Part shown: positions 17,243 through 25,225 of the stretch, one piece after another
Layout of the letters: each line of letters begins with the position of its first letter
Numbering within the stretch: position 1 is the stretch's first letter
DNA from: Desulfomicrobium sp.
Lineage (GTDB): Bacteria; Desulfobacterota; Desulfovibrionia; Desulfovibrionales; Desulfomicrobiaceae
Length of the DNA stretch: 32,751 nt
Assembly (NCBI GenBank): GCA_024709365.1
Contig: JANJWV010000174.1
Location: 1 to 32,751 of the forward strand
Direction of reading: 5' to 3'
Notes under the pieces: generated by a model
Seen by the model: the letters and a program-made list of their open reading frames with translations, nothing else
The model's database searches: none
Told to the model about the DNA's origin: nothing
Translations under genes and position numbers: made by a program

Positions 17243-17764
17243 ATGGAACTTTCAGGAAAGCGCTTCGTCATTCTGGTCGACACCCAGTTCAACGACCACG
17301 AATTCTGGTACCCGTATTTCCGCCTGAAGGAGGCGGGCGCCGAAGTGACCGTGGTGGCTTCCGCGGCGGGCAAGACCTACGAGGGCAAGTACGGCACCCC
17401 GGCCAAGGCGGACAAGACGCCGGCCGAGATCAGCGTCGCGGACTATGCGGGCATCATCATCCCCGGCGGATACGCCCCCGACCACATGCGCCGCGACCAG
17501 AACATGGTCAGCCTGGTGCGCGCCTTCGACCAGCAGGGCAAGATCGTCGCGGCCATCTGCCATGCCGGCTGGATGCTCGTCTCGGCAGGCGTCCTCAAGG
17601 GCCGCACCGTGACCTCGTTCTTCGCCATCAAGGACGACCTGGTCAACGCCGGGGCCACGTGGCGCGACAATGAAGTCGTCACCGACCGCAACATGATCAC
17701 GAGCCGCACGCCCGAAGACCTGCCCGCCTTCATGCGAACCATCATCGCCGCCGGCAAGGGCTGA
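17243..17764 (+). CDS. DJ-1/PfpI family protein
   Basis: A 173-residue DJ-1/PfpI fold protein with the nucleophile elbow AAICHAGW (Cys106, followed by His107), GGYAPDHMR (75-83) and a Glu20 in the DHEFW segment. The family includes glyoxalases, deglycases and stress proteases; AICHAGW fits the PfpI/YhbO type better than ThiJ. GGAGGG precedes the ATG at 17243 by about 4-5 bases. The gene starts 43 bases after the diguanylate cyclase stop and ends at a strong bidirectional hairpin, so it may be cotranscribed with it. Function is inferred as protection from reactive carbonyls or oxidative stress. Confidence 0.85.
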   Translation: MELSGKRFVILVDTQFNDHEFWYPYFRLKEAGAEVTVVASAAGKTYEGKYGTPAKADKTPAEISVADYAGIIIPGGYAPDHMRRDQNMVSLVRAFDQQGKIVAAICHAGWMLVSAGVLKGRTVTSFFAIKDDLVNAGATWRDNEVVTDRNMITSRTPEDLPAFMRTIIAAGKG

Positions 17765-17796
17765 TCGTCGAACAGGTTCCCTGGCCTTCCGGCAAC

Positions 17797-17840
17797 GAAA
17801 AAGCCATGGCCCGCATCTGCCGCGGCCATGGCTTTTCTTT
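17797..17840. terminator. Bidirectional terminator between DJ-1 gene and REC-CBS gene
   Basis: AAAAAGCCATGGCC (from 17798) pairs with GGCCATGGCTTTTC (17824-17837) through a 12-base loop, and T runs follow on both strands (TTTTCTTTTT on + and the A run on the other side). It lies 33 bases after the DJ-1 stop and 22 bases past the stop of the convergent - strand gene, so it can end both transcripts. Confidence 0.85.
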
Positions 17841-17861
17841 TTCGCGACCCGGGAAATCGCG

Positions 17862-18773
17862 TCAGCGGACCAGATCGCGATGCAGGATGAGGCGGGATAT
17901 TTCCTGAAAGAGCTCCTGCTCCCGCACGACGCCGATGATCCTGCCGTCACGCTCCACGGCCACGCGGCGACGGTTTTCCTCGCACAGCAGGAACGCCACG
18001 TGCATGAGGTTCGCCTCGCAGTTCACGACCGGAGACCTCGGGTTCATGATGTCGCGCACCTTCATGGATTCCAGTGCGTGCGCTCTCGTGTTGAAAAAAC
18101 CCGTCCAGAACATGGGCGAGAACTTCGTGCACGGCAGCAGGGAACCGTCCTCGGCCAGGAGGTGAGCCGGAATCATGGCCTGGATGAGGTTGCGCATGGT
18201 CAGTACGCCCACCAGTTCATCCCTGTCGAAGACGAGCACCGCGCGGTGTCCGGATTCCATGACGAGCCCCGAGGAGACGAAGTTCTCGAAGGACCTGCCG
18301 AGGGCCTCGATGCCCTCACGGACCGTGCACGATGCCTGCACGCACGTGTACCGCTCGATGGGGATCATGACCTCCGTGACCTTCCGTTCCCTGGGCGGGC
18401 CGCTTTTCGGGGCGGTCACGGCGTCATGGATTCGTCCCACGAGGACGTCCAGGTCGCACGGCTTGCAGAGGAAGTCGAATGCGCCGGCCTCCAGGGCTTT
18501 GCGCGCCCCCTCCTCCTCGCCGTGCCCGGTGAAGATGATCACCCTGGTCCCGGGCTTCATGGCCAGAATGCGCGGCAGGGCCTCGTCCCCGCTCAGGCCC
18601 GGCATGCGGATGTCGAGGAGGATGACGTCCGGGGACATGGTCTGCAGCAGATCCAGCACCTGGTCCCCGTTCTCGGCCGGGGTCACGAAGAATCCCTTGA
18701 GTTCCAGAATCTTTCCGATTGTCGCCCTGAAACGGGCTTCGTCGTCCGCGACGACGACATGCGGCCTGCTCAC
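17862..18773 (-). CDS. Response regulator fused to two CBS domains
   Basis: A 303-residue protein with a REC domain (residues 1-120; DDE at 10-12, Asp54 in LLDIRMPG, Thr-Gly-His in FTGHGEE, Lys in LCKPC) followed by two CBS domains (about 131-205 and 238-300), each with the TEVMIPIER/RDIMNPRSP entry motif. CBS pairs bind adenosine nucleotides, so the output may be gated by AMP/ATP state. The linker (205-240) is Met, Trp and Phe rich. It is the last gene of the eleven-gene - strand run and starts 30 bases after the preceding regulator stop. It lacks a DNA-binding or enzymatic output domain, so it probably acts by protein contact. Confidence 0.9.
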   Translation of the reverse strand: MSRPHVVVADDEARFRATIGKILELKGFFVTPAENGDQVLDLLQTMSPDVILLDIRMPGLSGDEALPRILAMKPGTRVIIFTGHGEEEGARKALEAGAFDFLCKPCDLDVLVGRIHDAVTAPKSGPPRERKVTEVMIPIERYTCVQASCTVREGIEALGRSFENFVSSGLVMESGHRAVLVFDRDELVGVLTMRNLIQAMIPAHLLAEDGSLLPCTKFSPMFWTGFFNTRAHALESMKVRDIMNPRSPVVNCEANLMHVAFLLCEENRRRVAVERDGRIIGVVREQELFQEISRLILHRDLVR

Positions 18774-18803
18774 TTCGCGCCTCCCGCTGTAGGTTCCTCG
18801 GCA

Positions 18804-19229
18804 TCAGCGCGCCGGGGACAGTTTCCATATTTCATAAGCCGTCCTGACCCGTTCCATGAGATGCGACATGTCCACGGGCTTGACCAGGAAATCGAACGCG
18901 CCCCTGGTCAGGCACGCCGCCGCGTCGTCCGCCGAAGCGTGCCCCGTGAGGATGATGACCTGCACGGCCGGGTGATGGTCCCTGATCTTTCCGAGCACTT
19001 CCTGCCCGTTCATGCCCGGCATCTTCAGGTCAAGGACGACGACCTGACACGTTTTTTCCCGAAGCAGGTCGACCGCATCCCGTCCCGAAGTGCAGAGCTC
19101 GACGTCGAACCCGCTGCGACGGAACACTTTCGCCGCGGTCTGCAGATAGCTTTCCTCGTCGTCCACAAGCAGGACCCGCAACGAATCGTCCGCCACGTTC
19201 ACCTCGACGTTGACCTGGTTCACCTGCAT
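18804..19229 (-). CDS. Single-domain response regulator (REC only)
   Basis: A 141-residue receiver with VDDEE (22-26), phospho-acceptor Asp67 in VVLDLKMPG, TGHAS and LVKPVD. A 15-residue Val/Asn-rich N-terminal extension precedes the receiver. No output domain is present, so it is a CheY-like or relay intermediate. I place the start at the ATG at 19229; conserved receiver sequence begins 16 codons later. Only 4 bases separate it from the stop of the sensor kinase gene at 19234, so the pair is surely cotranscribed and the kinase is its likely phosphodonor. Confidence 0.88.
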   Translation of the reverse strand: MQVNQVNVEVNVADDSLRVLLVDDEESYLQTAAKVFRRSGFDVELCTSGRDAVDLLREKTCQVVVLDLKMPGMNGQEVLGKIRDHHPAVQVIILTGHASADDAAACLTRGAFDFLVKPVDMSHLMERVRTAYEIWKLSPAR

Positions 19230-19233
19230 GCGC

Positions 19234-20907
19234 TCACGGGGCCTGCGACGGCACCCTGGGCAGCAGAACAAAAAACGTCGACCCCTGTCCCTTGACGCTT
19301 TCGAAGTCCAGAACACCCTTCATGCTCGTGACGATGCCGTGGCATACGGACAGCCCCAGCCCCGTGCCGCTGCCTGCGGGCTTGGTGGTGAAGAAGGGCG
19401 TGAAGATGAGGGACTGCTGTTCATGGCCGATGCCGACACCGTTGTCCGCGATGGCGATGCGCACCTTGTCCTCGCCCTCCGGCGCACACGACAGGACGAT
19501 CTCACCCGGCCTCGCCCCGCCGGTCTCGCCGATGGCGTAGATGGCGTTGTTGAGGAGGTTGAGCAGCACCTGCTGCAGGCGGCCCGGGTCCACGTGCACG
19601 ATGAGCCGGGACGGGGACATGTTCAGCTTGAGCGCGATGTTGTTGAGCTGAAGCTTCTTCTGGACCATGGTCAGCACTTCGGGGACGAACCTGGCCAGAT
19701 CGATGTTCTGCTCTTCGGTATTGCCGGCCCGGCCGAAACTCAGGATCGAATGCGTGATGCGCGCGCACCTGTCGACCTGCTGCTTGATCTGCCCCACGCT
19801 GGCCATGATCTCGTCGACGTCCTTGAGCGCGTCCCGGTCATCCCCGGCGCGGGTCCTGAACTCCTGCAGGAGCATGTCCATGTAAGCCTGTTCGCTCTTC
19901 ATGATCTGCAGAGGGTTGTTGATCTCGTGGGCGAACCCCGCGGCCATCTCCCCCAGCTCGGCAAGCCGGCCGGCCCGGTAGAGCTGCTCGCGCAGCTTCT
20001 CCCTCTCCTCGTCGCGCATCAGGAGCATCTTCTCCACGTACGCGGTCAGGTACAGCGAGGACAAAAAAACCACGATGCCGCCGAACAGGACGGACAGCCC
20101 CACGAACAGCACGGCCGAACGGGTGGCTCCGAAAAGCGTGGGCGCCGACTCGCGCGTGACCACCACCCAGCCGCCGTTGCGCATGACGCCGCTGGCATAG
20201 GACACGCCCGACTCCTCATCCAGGAAGGCGGACCCGACCCGCTCCGGGAACACGGGGCCTGCCAGATCCCTGTCCCGGGTCAGGATCTGACCGCCGCTGC
20301 CGGCCATGATATCCCCGTCCCTGCCGACGAGAAAGACGTCCACGCCGCTCACGCGGGAGGCCATGAGCGTGCGGGTCAGGACTTCCGGGGCCACGGAGAC
20401 CCGCAGGACCGTGGCACCGCCGCCTGATTCCAGGCGCCGCGCCAGCACGAAATGGGGCAGGCCCATCTGTCCCGCCATGACTCCGCTGACGCTGCTCCCG
20501 TTTTCGAGGGCCTCCTCGAGCCAGCGCCCGGGCAGGATGTGGCCGCCTTTGTAGACCCTCGGCCCGGCGTAGGCCAGGACCTCTCCCTCCTGGTCCACCA
20601 CGGCCACGTCGACCACTTCCCCGCGCTTGTCGTGCAGCGTGTCCAGCACGCTCCGCAGGGAAGCCCCGCCCGGACCGGTCTGCCCCTGCATCAGGGCCAG
20701 GTCGCCGAGGCAGTCATCCAGGTAGCGGTCCAGAATGGTGACGTACTGCGTGGTCAGGAGGGAGAGCCTGCCGAGCGTCCCCTGCTGGACATGGCTCCAG
20801 AAAAGATACCCCCCCGTGCCCAGGGCGAGAACCACCGGCACGAAGGGGGCTACGAGCAACGCGATGAAAAAATTGCGTTTTATGGTTTGGCGTGTGTACT
20901 GGCGCAT
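19234..20907 (-). CDS. Membrane sensor histidine kinase (dCache-type sensor)
   Basis: A 557-residue kinase with two membrane segments (about 13-36 and 264-288), a periplasmic sensor of about 225 residues with Cache-like strands (VVDVAVVDQEGEVLAYAG, VFLVGRDGDIMAGSGG, GVMRNGGWVVVTRESA in reading order), and no HAMP or PAS. HisKA follows with His327 in GFAHEINNPL, then HATPase_c (N-box LLNLLNNA, G-boxes DNGVGIG and GTGLGLS). The C-terminal end GSTFFVLLPRV is intact. It is NtrB-like in the H-box. The gene starts 9 bases after the upstream single-REC gene stop and is followed within 4 bases by another REC gene. Signal unknown. Confidence 0.9.
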   Translation of the reverse strand: MRQYTRQTIKRNFFIALLVAPFVPVVLALGTGGYLFWSHVQQGTLGRLSLLTTQYVTILDRYLDDCLGDLALMQGQTGPGGASLRSVLDTLHDKRGEVVDVAVVDQEGEVLAYAGPRVYKGGHILPGRWLEEALENGSSVSGVMAGQMGLPHFVLARRLESGGGATVLRVSVAPEVLTRTLMASRVSGVDVFLVGRDGDIMAGSGGQILTRDRDLAGPVFPERVGSAFLDEESGVSYASGVMRNGGWVVVTRESAPTLFGATRSAVLFVGLSVLFGGIVVFLSSLYLTAYVEKMLLMRDEEREKLREQLYRAGRLAELGEMAAGFAHEINNPLQIMKSEQAYMDMLLQEFRTRAGDDRDALKDVDEIMASVGQIKQQVDRCARITHSILSFGRAGNTEEQNIDLARFVPEVLTMVQKKLQLNNIALKLNMSPSRLIVHVDPGRLQQVLLNLLNNAIYAIGETGGARPGEIVLSCAPEGEDKVRIAIADNGVGIGHEQQSLIFTPFFTTKPAGSGTGLGLSVCHGIVTSMKGVLDFESVKGQGSTFFVLLPRVPSQAP

Positions 20908-20916
20908 ATGCTCCCG

Positions 20917-21330
20917 TCAGCGCAGGCCGCTTTCCTCGAAGGCCCTGTAGGCCGTCTCCACGACAATCTTCAGCGACACGGGCTTGAGCAGGTACGCATA
21001 GGCGCCGTAGGCCATGCCGCGCATGCCCATCTCTTCCCCGCCGTGACCGGAGAGCAGGATGACCTGCGTCCTGGGCCAGCCGAGCTTGATCTCGCGCAGG
21101 GTTTCGATGCCGTCCATGCCGGGCATCATGACATCGAGGACGACGACGTCGAAACGCTCTTTCTGGAGAAGACGCAAGGCTTCCTGGCCGCCGCCGACGC
21201 CCGTGACCTCGAACCCTCTGCGTTCGAGGCGCTTGACCAGGGTTTCCATGAAATCCAGCTCGTCATCGACCACCAACACTCTCGGCCCGGCATGCACGGG
21301 CACGATCTGGACGCCATTTTTTTCAGTCAT
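20917..21330 (-). CDS. Single-domain response regulator (REC only)
   Basis: A 137-residue receiver with VDDEL (21-25), phospho-acceptor Asp66 in VVLDVMMPG, SGHGG and LLKPVS. An 18-residue N-terminal lead precedes it. It has no output domain. Its start overlaps the 3' end of the second sensor kinase gene (stop at 21323) by 8 bases, which indicates translational coupling to that kinase; the other kinase follows 9 bases downstream. The sequence resembles the other single-REC genes of this run at the EVLREI-like helix (here ETLREIKLG). Confidence 0.88.
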   Translation of the reverse strand: MTEKNGVQIVPVHAGPRVLVVDDELDFMETLVKRLERRGFEVTGVGGGQEALRLLQKERFDVVVLDVMMPGMDGIETLREIKLGWPRTQVILLSGHGGEEMGMRGMAYGAYAYLLKPVSLKIVVETAYRAFEESGLR

Positions 21331-22981
21331 GGTGTTTCACCGGCAGGAGGATTGTGAATTCGGTTCCCGTTCCGACCTTGCTGTCGAAGCGGATGCTGCC
21401 TCCGAGCTTGCTGATGATGGAGTAGCTGATGGACAGGCCCAGGCCCGTACCCTCGCCAACCTTCTTGGTGGTGAAGAACGGGTCGAAAATCCGCCCCTGA
21501 ACCTCCTTGTCCATGCCCGGACCGTCGTCGCGGATGCCGATCCTGACCATCCTCGACTCCGCATCCACCCCCGTGGACACGGTGATGTGTCCATTGCGCC
21601 CGATGGCGTCGATGGCGTTGTTGAGCAGGTTGAGCAGGACCTGCTGTATCTGCGAAGCGTCCGACTGGATGCTTGGAAGATCCGGCGACAGTTGCCAGAT
21701 CATCTCGATGTCCCTGAACTTGATCTCGTTGTCGAGGAAGGTCAGGGTCTGCCTGATGACGTCGTTGACGGAAATGTCGTTGCATACCGGCTCCATGCGC
21801 CGCGCGAAGCCGAGCATCCTGTGCACGACGTTGCCCGCGCGCTCCACGTGCTGCTCGATCTTGGCCACGGCGTCCTCGAACTCCTTGAAGTTGGGGCTGG
21901 CCTGCACGTCCTCCTCCTCCAGCAGATCCCTCATCCACCCCGCCTTCTCCCGGATGACGGCCAGGGGGTTGTTGACCTCGTGAGCCACGCCGGCCGCCAG
22001 CTTGCCCAGGGCGGCCATCTTGCTGGACTGAATGAGTTCCTCGTTGAGCTGCGCCTGCTGCCGGTCGCTGCGCTCCTGCTGGGCGACGATCATGCGCGTG
22101 ATCAGGAGTGTCCCGATGATGATGACGGCGACCCCGCCGCCCATGAGGCCCCAGGTCGCGGCCTGCGTCCTGAAGAGCGGCCGGAGTTCTCCATGCTGGT
22201 CCTCCTCGATGACCAGCAGCCAGTCCTTCTGTTCGAGCCAGATGCCGCCCACGAAGATCTTCTTGTTGTTCATCTCGTGTTCCATGACCTTGGCCCCGGA
22301 AAACGAAGACCTGAGGAACGGGGCGAATATCTCCATGACCTTGTTGCCGAAGCGTGGCCTGGTCTGGAGCTCGCCGGAGCGGTTGACCAGGTAGGCGTCG
22401 CCGAGGTCGCCGACCTGCAGCCAGCGCACCAAAGAATCGAAGATGTCGGAATCGATGGTCGCCCGCAGAATCCAGACCTTGCCCTTCTCCTGCTTGGTCA
22501 CGGCGATGATCATGTGCGGAAAGCCCCGGAAACCCTTGAACACGTCCGAGACGTAAACCTTGCGCACCATGACCTCGTTGAACCACGTCTCGTTCCTGTA
22601 GTTGGCCTGGGACAGGTTGTAGGGTCCGGAATAGCTGACGTGCACCCCGTCCTCGTTGATCAGCCCGAGGTCGATGAAGGTCTTGGAGCTCATCTGCATG
22701 GTGTTCAGGATGCTCTCCAGCATGTCGGGCGAGGACAGGGCCTCTACGGAATGGGAGTTGGCGATGGTGCGCAGCTGGGCAACCTGCTCGCGCAGAAAGA
22801 GGTCGATGCCCTGCCGCTTGTTCTCTGCGAGGGTGGCGAGGTTCGCCTGGACCTTGGAGTGATAGGTCGACGCGAACATGGAATACATGGTCACGCCCAG
22901 CACGATGAGCGGGATGAGGGAGAAGCCCAGGGCCGTTACGGCTATCTTTGTTCCAAGATACTTGAGCCCGAAAGCTGGCAT
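21323..22981 (-). CDS. Membrane sensor histidine kinase (dCache-type sensor)
   Basis: A 552-residue kinase with membrane segments at about 13-36 and 277-298, a periplasmic double-Cache-like sensor (WILRATIDSDIF, DAYLVNRSGELQTRP, WLLVIEEDQHGE in order), HisKA with His334 in GVAHEVNNPL, and HATPase_c with LLNLLNNA, DDGPGMD and GTGLGLS. It ends in EFTILLPVKHHD. The architecture and H-box are close to the second kinase (19234), suggesting duplication and divergence of the sensor domain. The start at 22981 has a GGGGTG purine stretch 5 bases upstream. It is 80 bases after the previous REC gene, the largest gap in this part of the run. Confidence 0.9.
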   Translation of the reverse strand: MPAFGLKYLGTKIAVTALGFSLIPLIVLGVTMYSMFASTYHSKVQANLATLAENKRQGIDLFLREQVAQLRTIANSHSVEALSSPDMLESILNTMQMSSKTFIDLGLINEDGVHVSYSGPYNLSQANYRNETWFNEVMVRKVYVSDVFKGFRGFPHMIIAVTKQEKGKVWILRATIDSDIFDSLVRWLQVGDLGDAYLVNRSGELQTRPRFGNKVMEIFAPFLRSSFSGAKVMEHEMNNKKIFVGGIWLEQKDWLLVIEEDQHGELRPLFRTQAATWGLMGGGVAVIIIGTLLITRMIVAQQERSDRQQAQLNEELIQSSKMAALGKLAAGVAHEVNNPLAVIREKAGWMRDLLEEEDVQASPNFKEFEDAVAKIEQHVERAGNVVHRMLGFARRMEPVCNDISVNDVIRQTLTFLDNEIKFRDIEMIWQLSPDLPSIQSDASQIQQVLLNLLNNAIDAIGRNGHITVSTGVDAESRMVRIGIRDDGPGMDKEVQGRIFDPFFTTKKVGEGTGLGLSISYSIISKLGGSIRFDSKVGTGTEFTILLPVKHHD

Positions 22982-23061
22982 ACATTCACCCCGTCTTGGT
23001 GTTTCTCCGCACGGACGTCATCGGCGAAGCGTCGCCTTCTGAAAGCTCGTGTCTCTCGTCC

Positions 23062-23466
23062 CTACGCATTGGCGAACCGCAGCGCGAGCAGCCTGTCGTA
23101 CAGCATGTCGATGCGTTCGAGCAACTCCTCGACGGAACAGGGTTTGAGCAGGAAATCGTTGGCTCCCCCGCGCATGACGTCGAGGGCGATATCCGTATGG
23201 GCGTGCCCCGACAAAATGATCACCCCGAAGTCGTCTCCCTTCAGGCGGCGCATTTCGCGCAGCACTTCAACACCGTTCAGCCCGGGCATCCGGATGTCAA
23301 GGATGACGATGTCCACCGGATTGGCTGTGAACCAGTCCAGTCCGTCCCGACCCGAATGGGCCGTGACCACGTCGAGCTTCTTGCGGCGCAGAAACTTGGT
23401 GATGGTGGCCAGGAACTGTTCCTCGTCGTCCACGAACAGAAGCTTGCAGTTTTCGAGGGAACTCAT
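23062..23466 (-). CDS. Single-domain response regulator (REC only)
   Basis: A 134-residue receiver with VDDEE (12-16), phospho-acceptor Asp57 in VILDIRMPG, SGHAH and LLKPCS, and no output domain. In its 'LLKPC' and 'DIRMPG' words it is closest to the REC part of the REC-CBS protein at 17862. It starts 15 bases after the unknown membrane protein gene stop, so it links the exporter part of the run to the kinase part. Confidence 0.88.
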   Translation of the reverse strand: MSSLENCKLLFVDDEEQFLATITKFLRRKKLDVVTAHSGRDGLDWFTANPVDIVILDIRMPGLNGVEVLREMRRLKGDDFGVIILSGHAHTDIALDVMRGGANDFLLKPCSVEELLERIDMLYDRLLALRFANA

Positions 23467-23481
23467 GATTCCTCCGGCGGT

Positions 23482-24282
23482 TCAGGCGTTTACCGGGCAC
23501 GCGATATCGCCCGGACGAACCTGGGCGTTTTCCCGGACATGGAGAGCGACGTGACCTTTCTCGCACGAAACGACCGTCCCGAAGCCGACATCGCCGCGCA
23601 AGGGGCGGCTGAAACGGAAGACTGCGCCCTCCGGGATGTCGGAGAGGCCCCCCATGTCGGCGGTGACCTCCACGTGTCCGTCGATCGTCTTCATGCGAAA
23701 TATCTCGCCGCACCCGTGCGCCACGAGTTCGCTATGCCATTTTCTTCCAAGCAGGTAATTCCCGCATCCGACGAGAATTCCCACCGCTCCGAGGCAGGCG
23801 GCCAGGAAGCGCGGTTCGACGGCGAGCCAGCGCGTGATCATGGACGGGGACGCCGCCCGGCGCTCCTGGGCGCCGGCGAAGACGCGCACGCTGAAGACCA
23901 GGGCGGGGTTCTGCTTCTCGCCGAACCTGTCGCGCACCCTGATCTCGTAAGTGCCGGGCATGGTGCGAGTGTCCGCCTCCAGATGCCCGCGCCACATGCC
24001 TCCTCCGAACATGTACCCCGTGAAGATGCCCTCGGGTACCAGTCGCAGGGAGCCATCGGCGGCCATGCCCTCTATGACGAAGTCCTCGATGCGCTCGGTC
24101 TTGGGGGGAAGAGGGCCGCTCAGCTGGTACCGCTCTCCCGGGATCAGCCGGACAAGGCCCGAGCTGCCGAGTATGCCGCCGCGCAGCCCGTCAAAAAGAG
24201 CCAGCAGGGCCAGCCCCAGCAGGACCATGGCCACGCGCCCGCTCAAACGCTGCATGCGCCAGATCCGCTCGGCCCTGATCAC
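23482..24282 (-). CDS. Unknown two-segment membrane protein
   Basis: A 266-residue protein I do not recognise. A membrane segment at about 17-35 is followed by a beta-rich periplasmic part (about 36-150, ending in a strand pair PGTYEIRVRDRFGE and ALVFSVRVFAG), a second membrane segment at about 157-176 and a cytoplasmic beta-rich tail (about 177-266). The start is the GTG at 24282, overlapping the previous gene's TGA in a GTGA arrangement with GGGGAAG upstream; a longer ATG at 24321 would overlap much more. The topology would suit a sensor or scaffold passing a periplasmic state inward. The overlap means it should be made in fixed ratio with the 24279 protein. Confidence 0.7.
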   Translation of the reverse strand: MIRAERIWRMQRLSGRVAMVLLGLALLALFDGLRGGILGSSGLVRLIPGERYQLSGPLPPKTERIEDFVIEGMAADGSLRLVPEGIFTGYMFGGGMWRGHLEADTRTMPGTYEIRVRDRFGEKQNPALVFSVRVFAGAQERRAASPSMITRWLAVEPRFLAACLGAVGILVGCGNYLLGRKWHSELVAHGCGEIFRMKTIDGHVEVTADMGGLSDIPEGAVFRFSRPLRGDVGFGTVVSCEKGHVALHVRENAQVRPGDIACPVNA

Positions 24283-24509
24283 GCCGCTTCCCCGCAGGCC
24301 ATCAGGTTCCGCCGCAGCCAACGCTTGCCGGCCCAGCCCAGGGCGAAGATCGGCAGCAACAGCCCGCCGAACGCCTTGAGGAAGACCAGCGTGAATTCCT
24401 CGGGGTTGCCCGAAGCCAGGTACATGGCCACGGTCAGGGCAGCGAGGACGAGACCGTTGACGGAAAGGACCAGAATTTTGTGCAGGAGGAAGAATCTGTA
24501 TTCGCTCAC
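24279..24509 (-). CDS. Small two-helix membrane protein
   Basis: A 76-residue protein of unknown function with two hydrophobic segments (about 10-31 and 41-60) and a basic end (KRWLRRNL). The start codon is GTG, with AAGGAG 8 bases before it. Its stop overlaps the next gene's start by four bases (GTGA). It is 75 bases downstream of the lipoprotein gene across a strong GC hairpin. It is probably a partner of the 23482 membrane protein. Confidence 0.7.
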   Translation of the reverse strand: MSEYRFFLLHKILVLSVNGLVLAALTVAMYLASGNPEEFTLVFLKAFGGLLLPIFALGWAGKRWLRRNLMACGEAA

Positions 24510-24533
24510 GGGAGACTCCTTGAGGGTGAGGGT

Positions 24534-24572
24534 GCGCGGGGCGGTCCGGGAGGGGGATCGGCCGCCCCGCGC
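24534..24572 (-). terminator. Intercistronic 11-bp GC hairpin after lipoprotein gene
   Basis: GCGCGGGGCGG (24534-24544) pairs perfectly with CCGCCCCGCGC (24562-24572) around a 17-base loop, in the 75-base gap between the lipoprotein and the small membrane gene. No T run follows on the minus strand, so it is more likely a partial terminator or an RNA processing and stability element that lowers expression of the downstream genes than a full stop. Confidence 0.55.
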
Positions 24573-24584
24573 ATCCTCGGGGCG

Positions 24585-25196
24585 TTACTTCTTGAAGATG
24601 TCGGTCTTGCTGATGTTCATGAAACGGATGGCCTTGCCTTTCTCCTTCCAGTAGATGCGCACTTCGTCACCCGCGTCCCAGGTATGCTCGGGGAAAGCGA
24701 AGTAATCCTCGGGTACGCTGAAGGTCGCGAGCATCTTCTGGCGTCCGGAGTAGATGGCGATGGTCTTCTTTTCCTGGTCGACCACCGGAAACTTCTTGGC
24801 GGCATTCTTGTCCTTGTCGAAAACCAGGGGATGATCCTTGGCGATATCCTTCTGCACGTCGACGATCTCGATGGGAAGATCTTCGATGGCCTGGCTGTTG
24901 GGGTTGAAGATCCTGATGAACTTCTTGTCCACGTCGAGCTTCATGCGCAGGCCGATCTTGGGGTCCGCCCCGCGTTCCGCCGGGTCCGTAGGCATGGTGT
25001 AGGTGTGCGGCGGCAGAATCGAATAGTCGGGATTCTGCGAATCCATGTTCTTGTCTTCGATGACGGTCACGGTCTGCTTGTCCTTGTCGAAGGCGATGAC
25101 GCGACCCTGGTCGACCTTGCCGTATTCTTCGCAACCCAGCGCACCGAAGGCCAGCATCGCGAGGGAGAGCAGGAAGAGTGTGCATTTGATATTCAT
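24585..25196 (-). CDS. Secreted lipoprotein (DUF4881-like)
   Basis: A 203-residue protein with a leader LFLLSLAMLAFGALGC and a lipidated-looking Cys22, then a soluble beta-rich domain with a repeated IAFDKDK...VVDQEKK...YSGRQ pattern and the late segment VRIYWKEKGKAIRFMNIS. I associate it, from memory, with the Desulfovibrionales lipoprotein family DUF4881; no function is known. AGGAG is 7 bases before the ATG. It lies 29 bases downstream of the exporter gene, so it is probably an envelope partner of the exporter. Confidence 0.75.
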   Translation of the reverse strand: MNIKCTLFLLSLAMLAFGALGCEEYGKVDQGRVIAFDKDKQTVTVIEDKNMDSQNPDYSILPPHTYTMPTDPAERGADPKIGLRMKLDVDKKFIRIFNPNSQAIEDLPIEIVDVQKDIAKDHPLVFDKDKNAAKKFPVVDQEKKTIAIYSGRQKMLATFSVPEDYFAFPEHTWDAGDEVRIYWKEKGKAIRFMNISKTDIFKK

Positions 25197-25225
25197 GAGT
25201 CTTCTCCTATTCGTTGGGCGCTGTG

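Noticed and set aside
22982-23061. Internal promoter in the 80-base gap before the second sensor kinase
   Set aside because: No box pair with good spacing, and only a 5-bp hairpin; the gap may just be untranslated spacer.
21059-23554. 831-codon open frame on the plus strand opposite the second sensor kinase
   Set aside because: Antisense to a kinase and two receivers with all motifs; no ribosome site and shadow-like composition.
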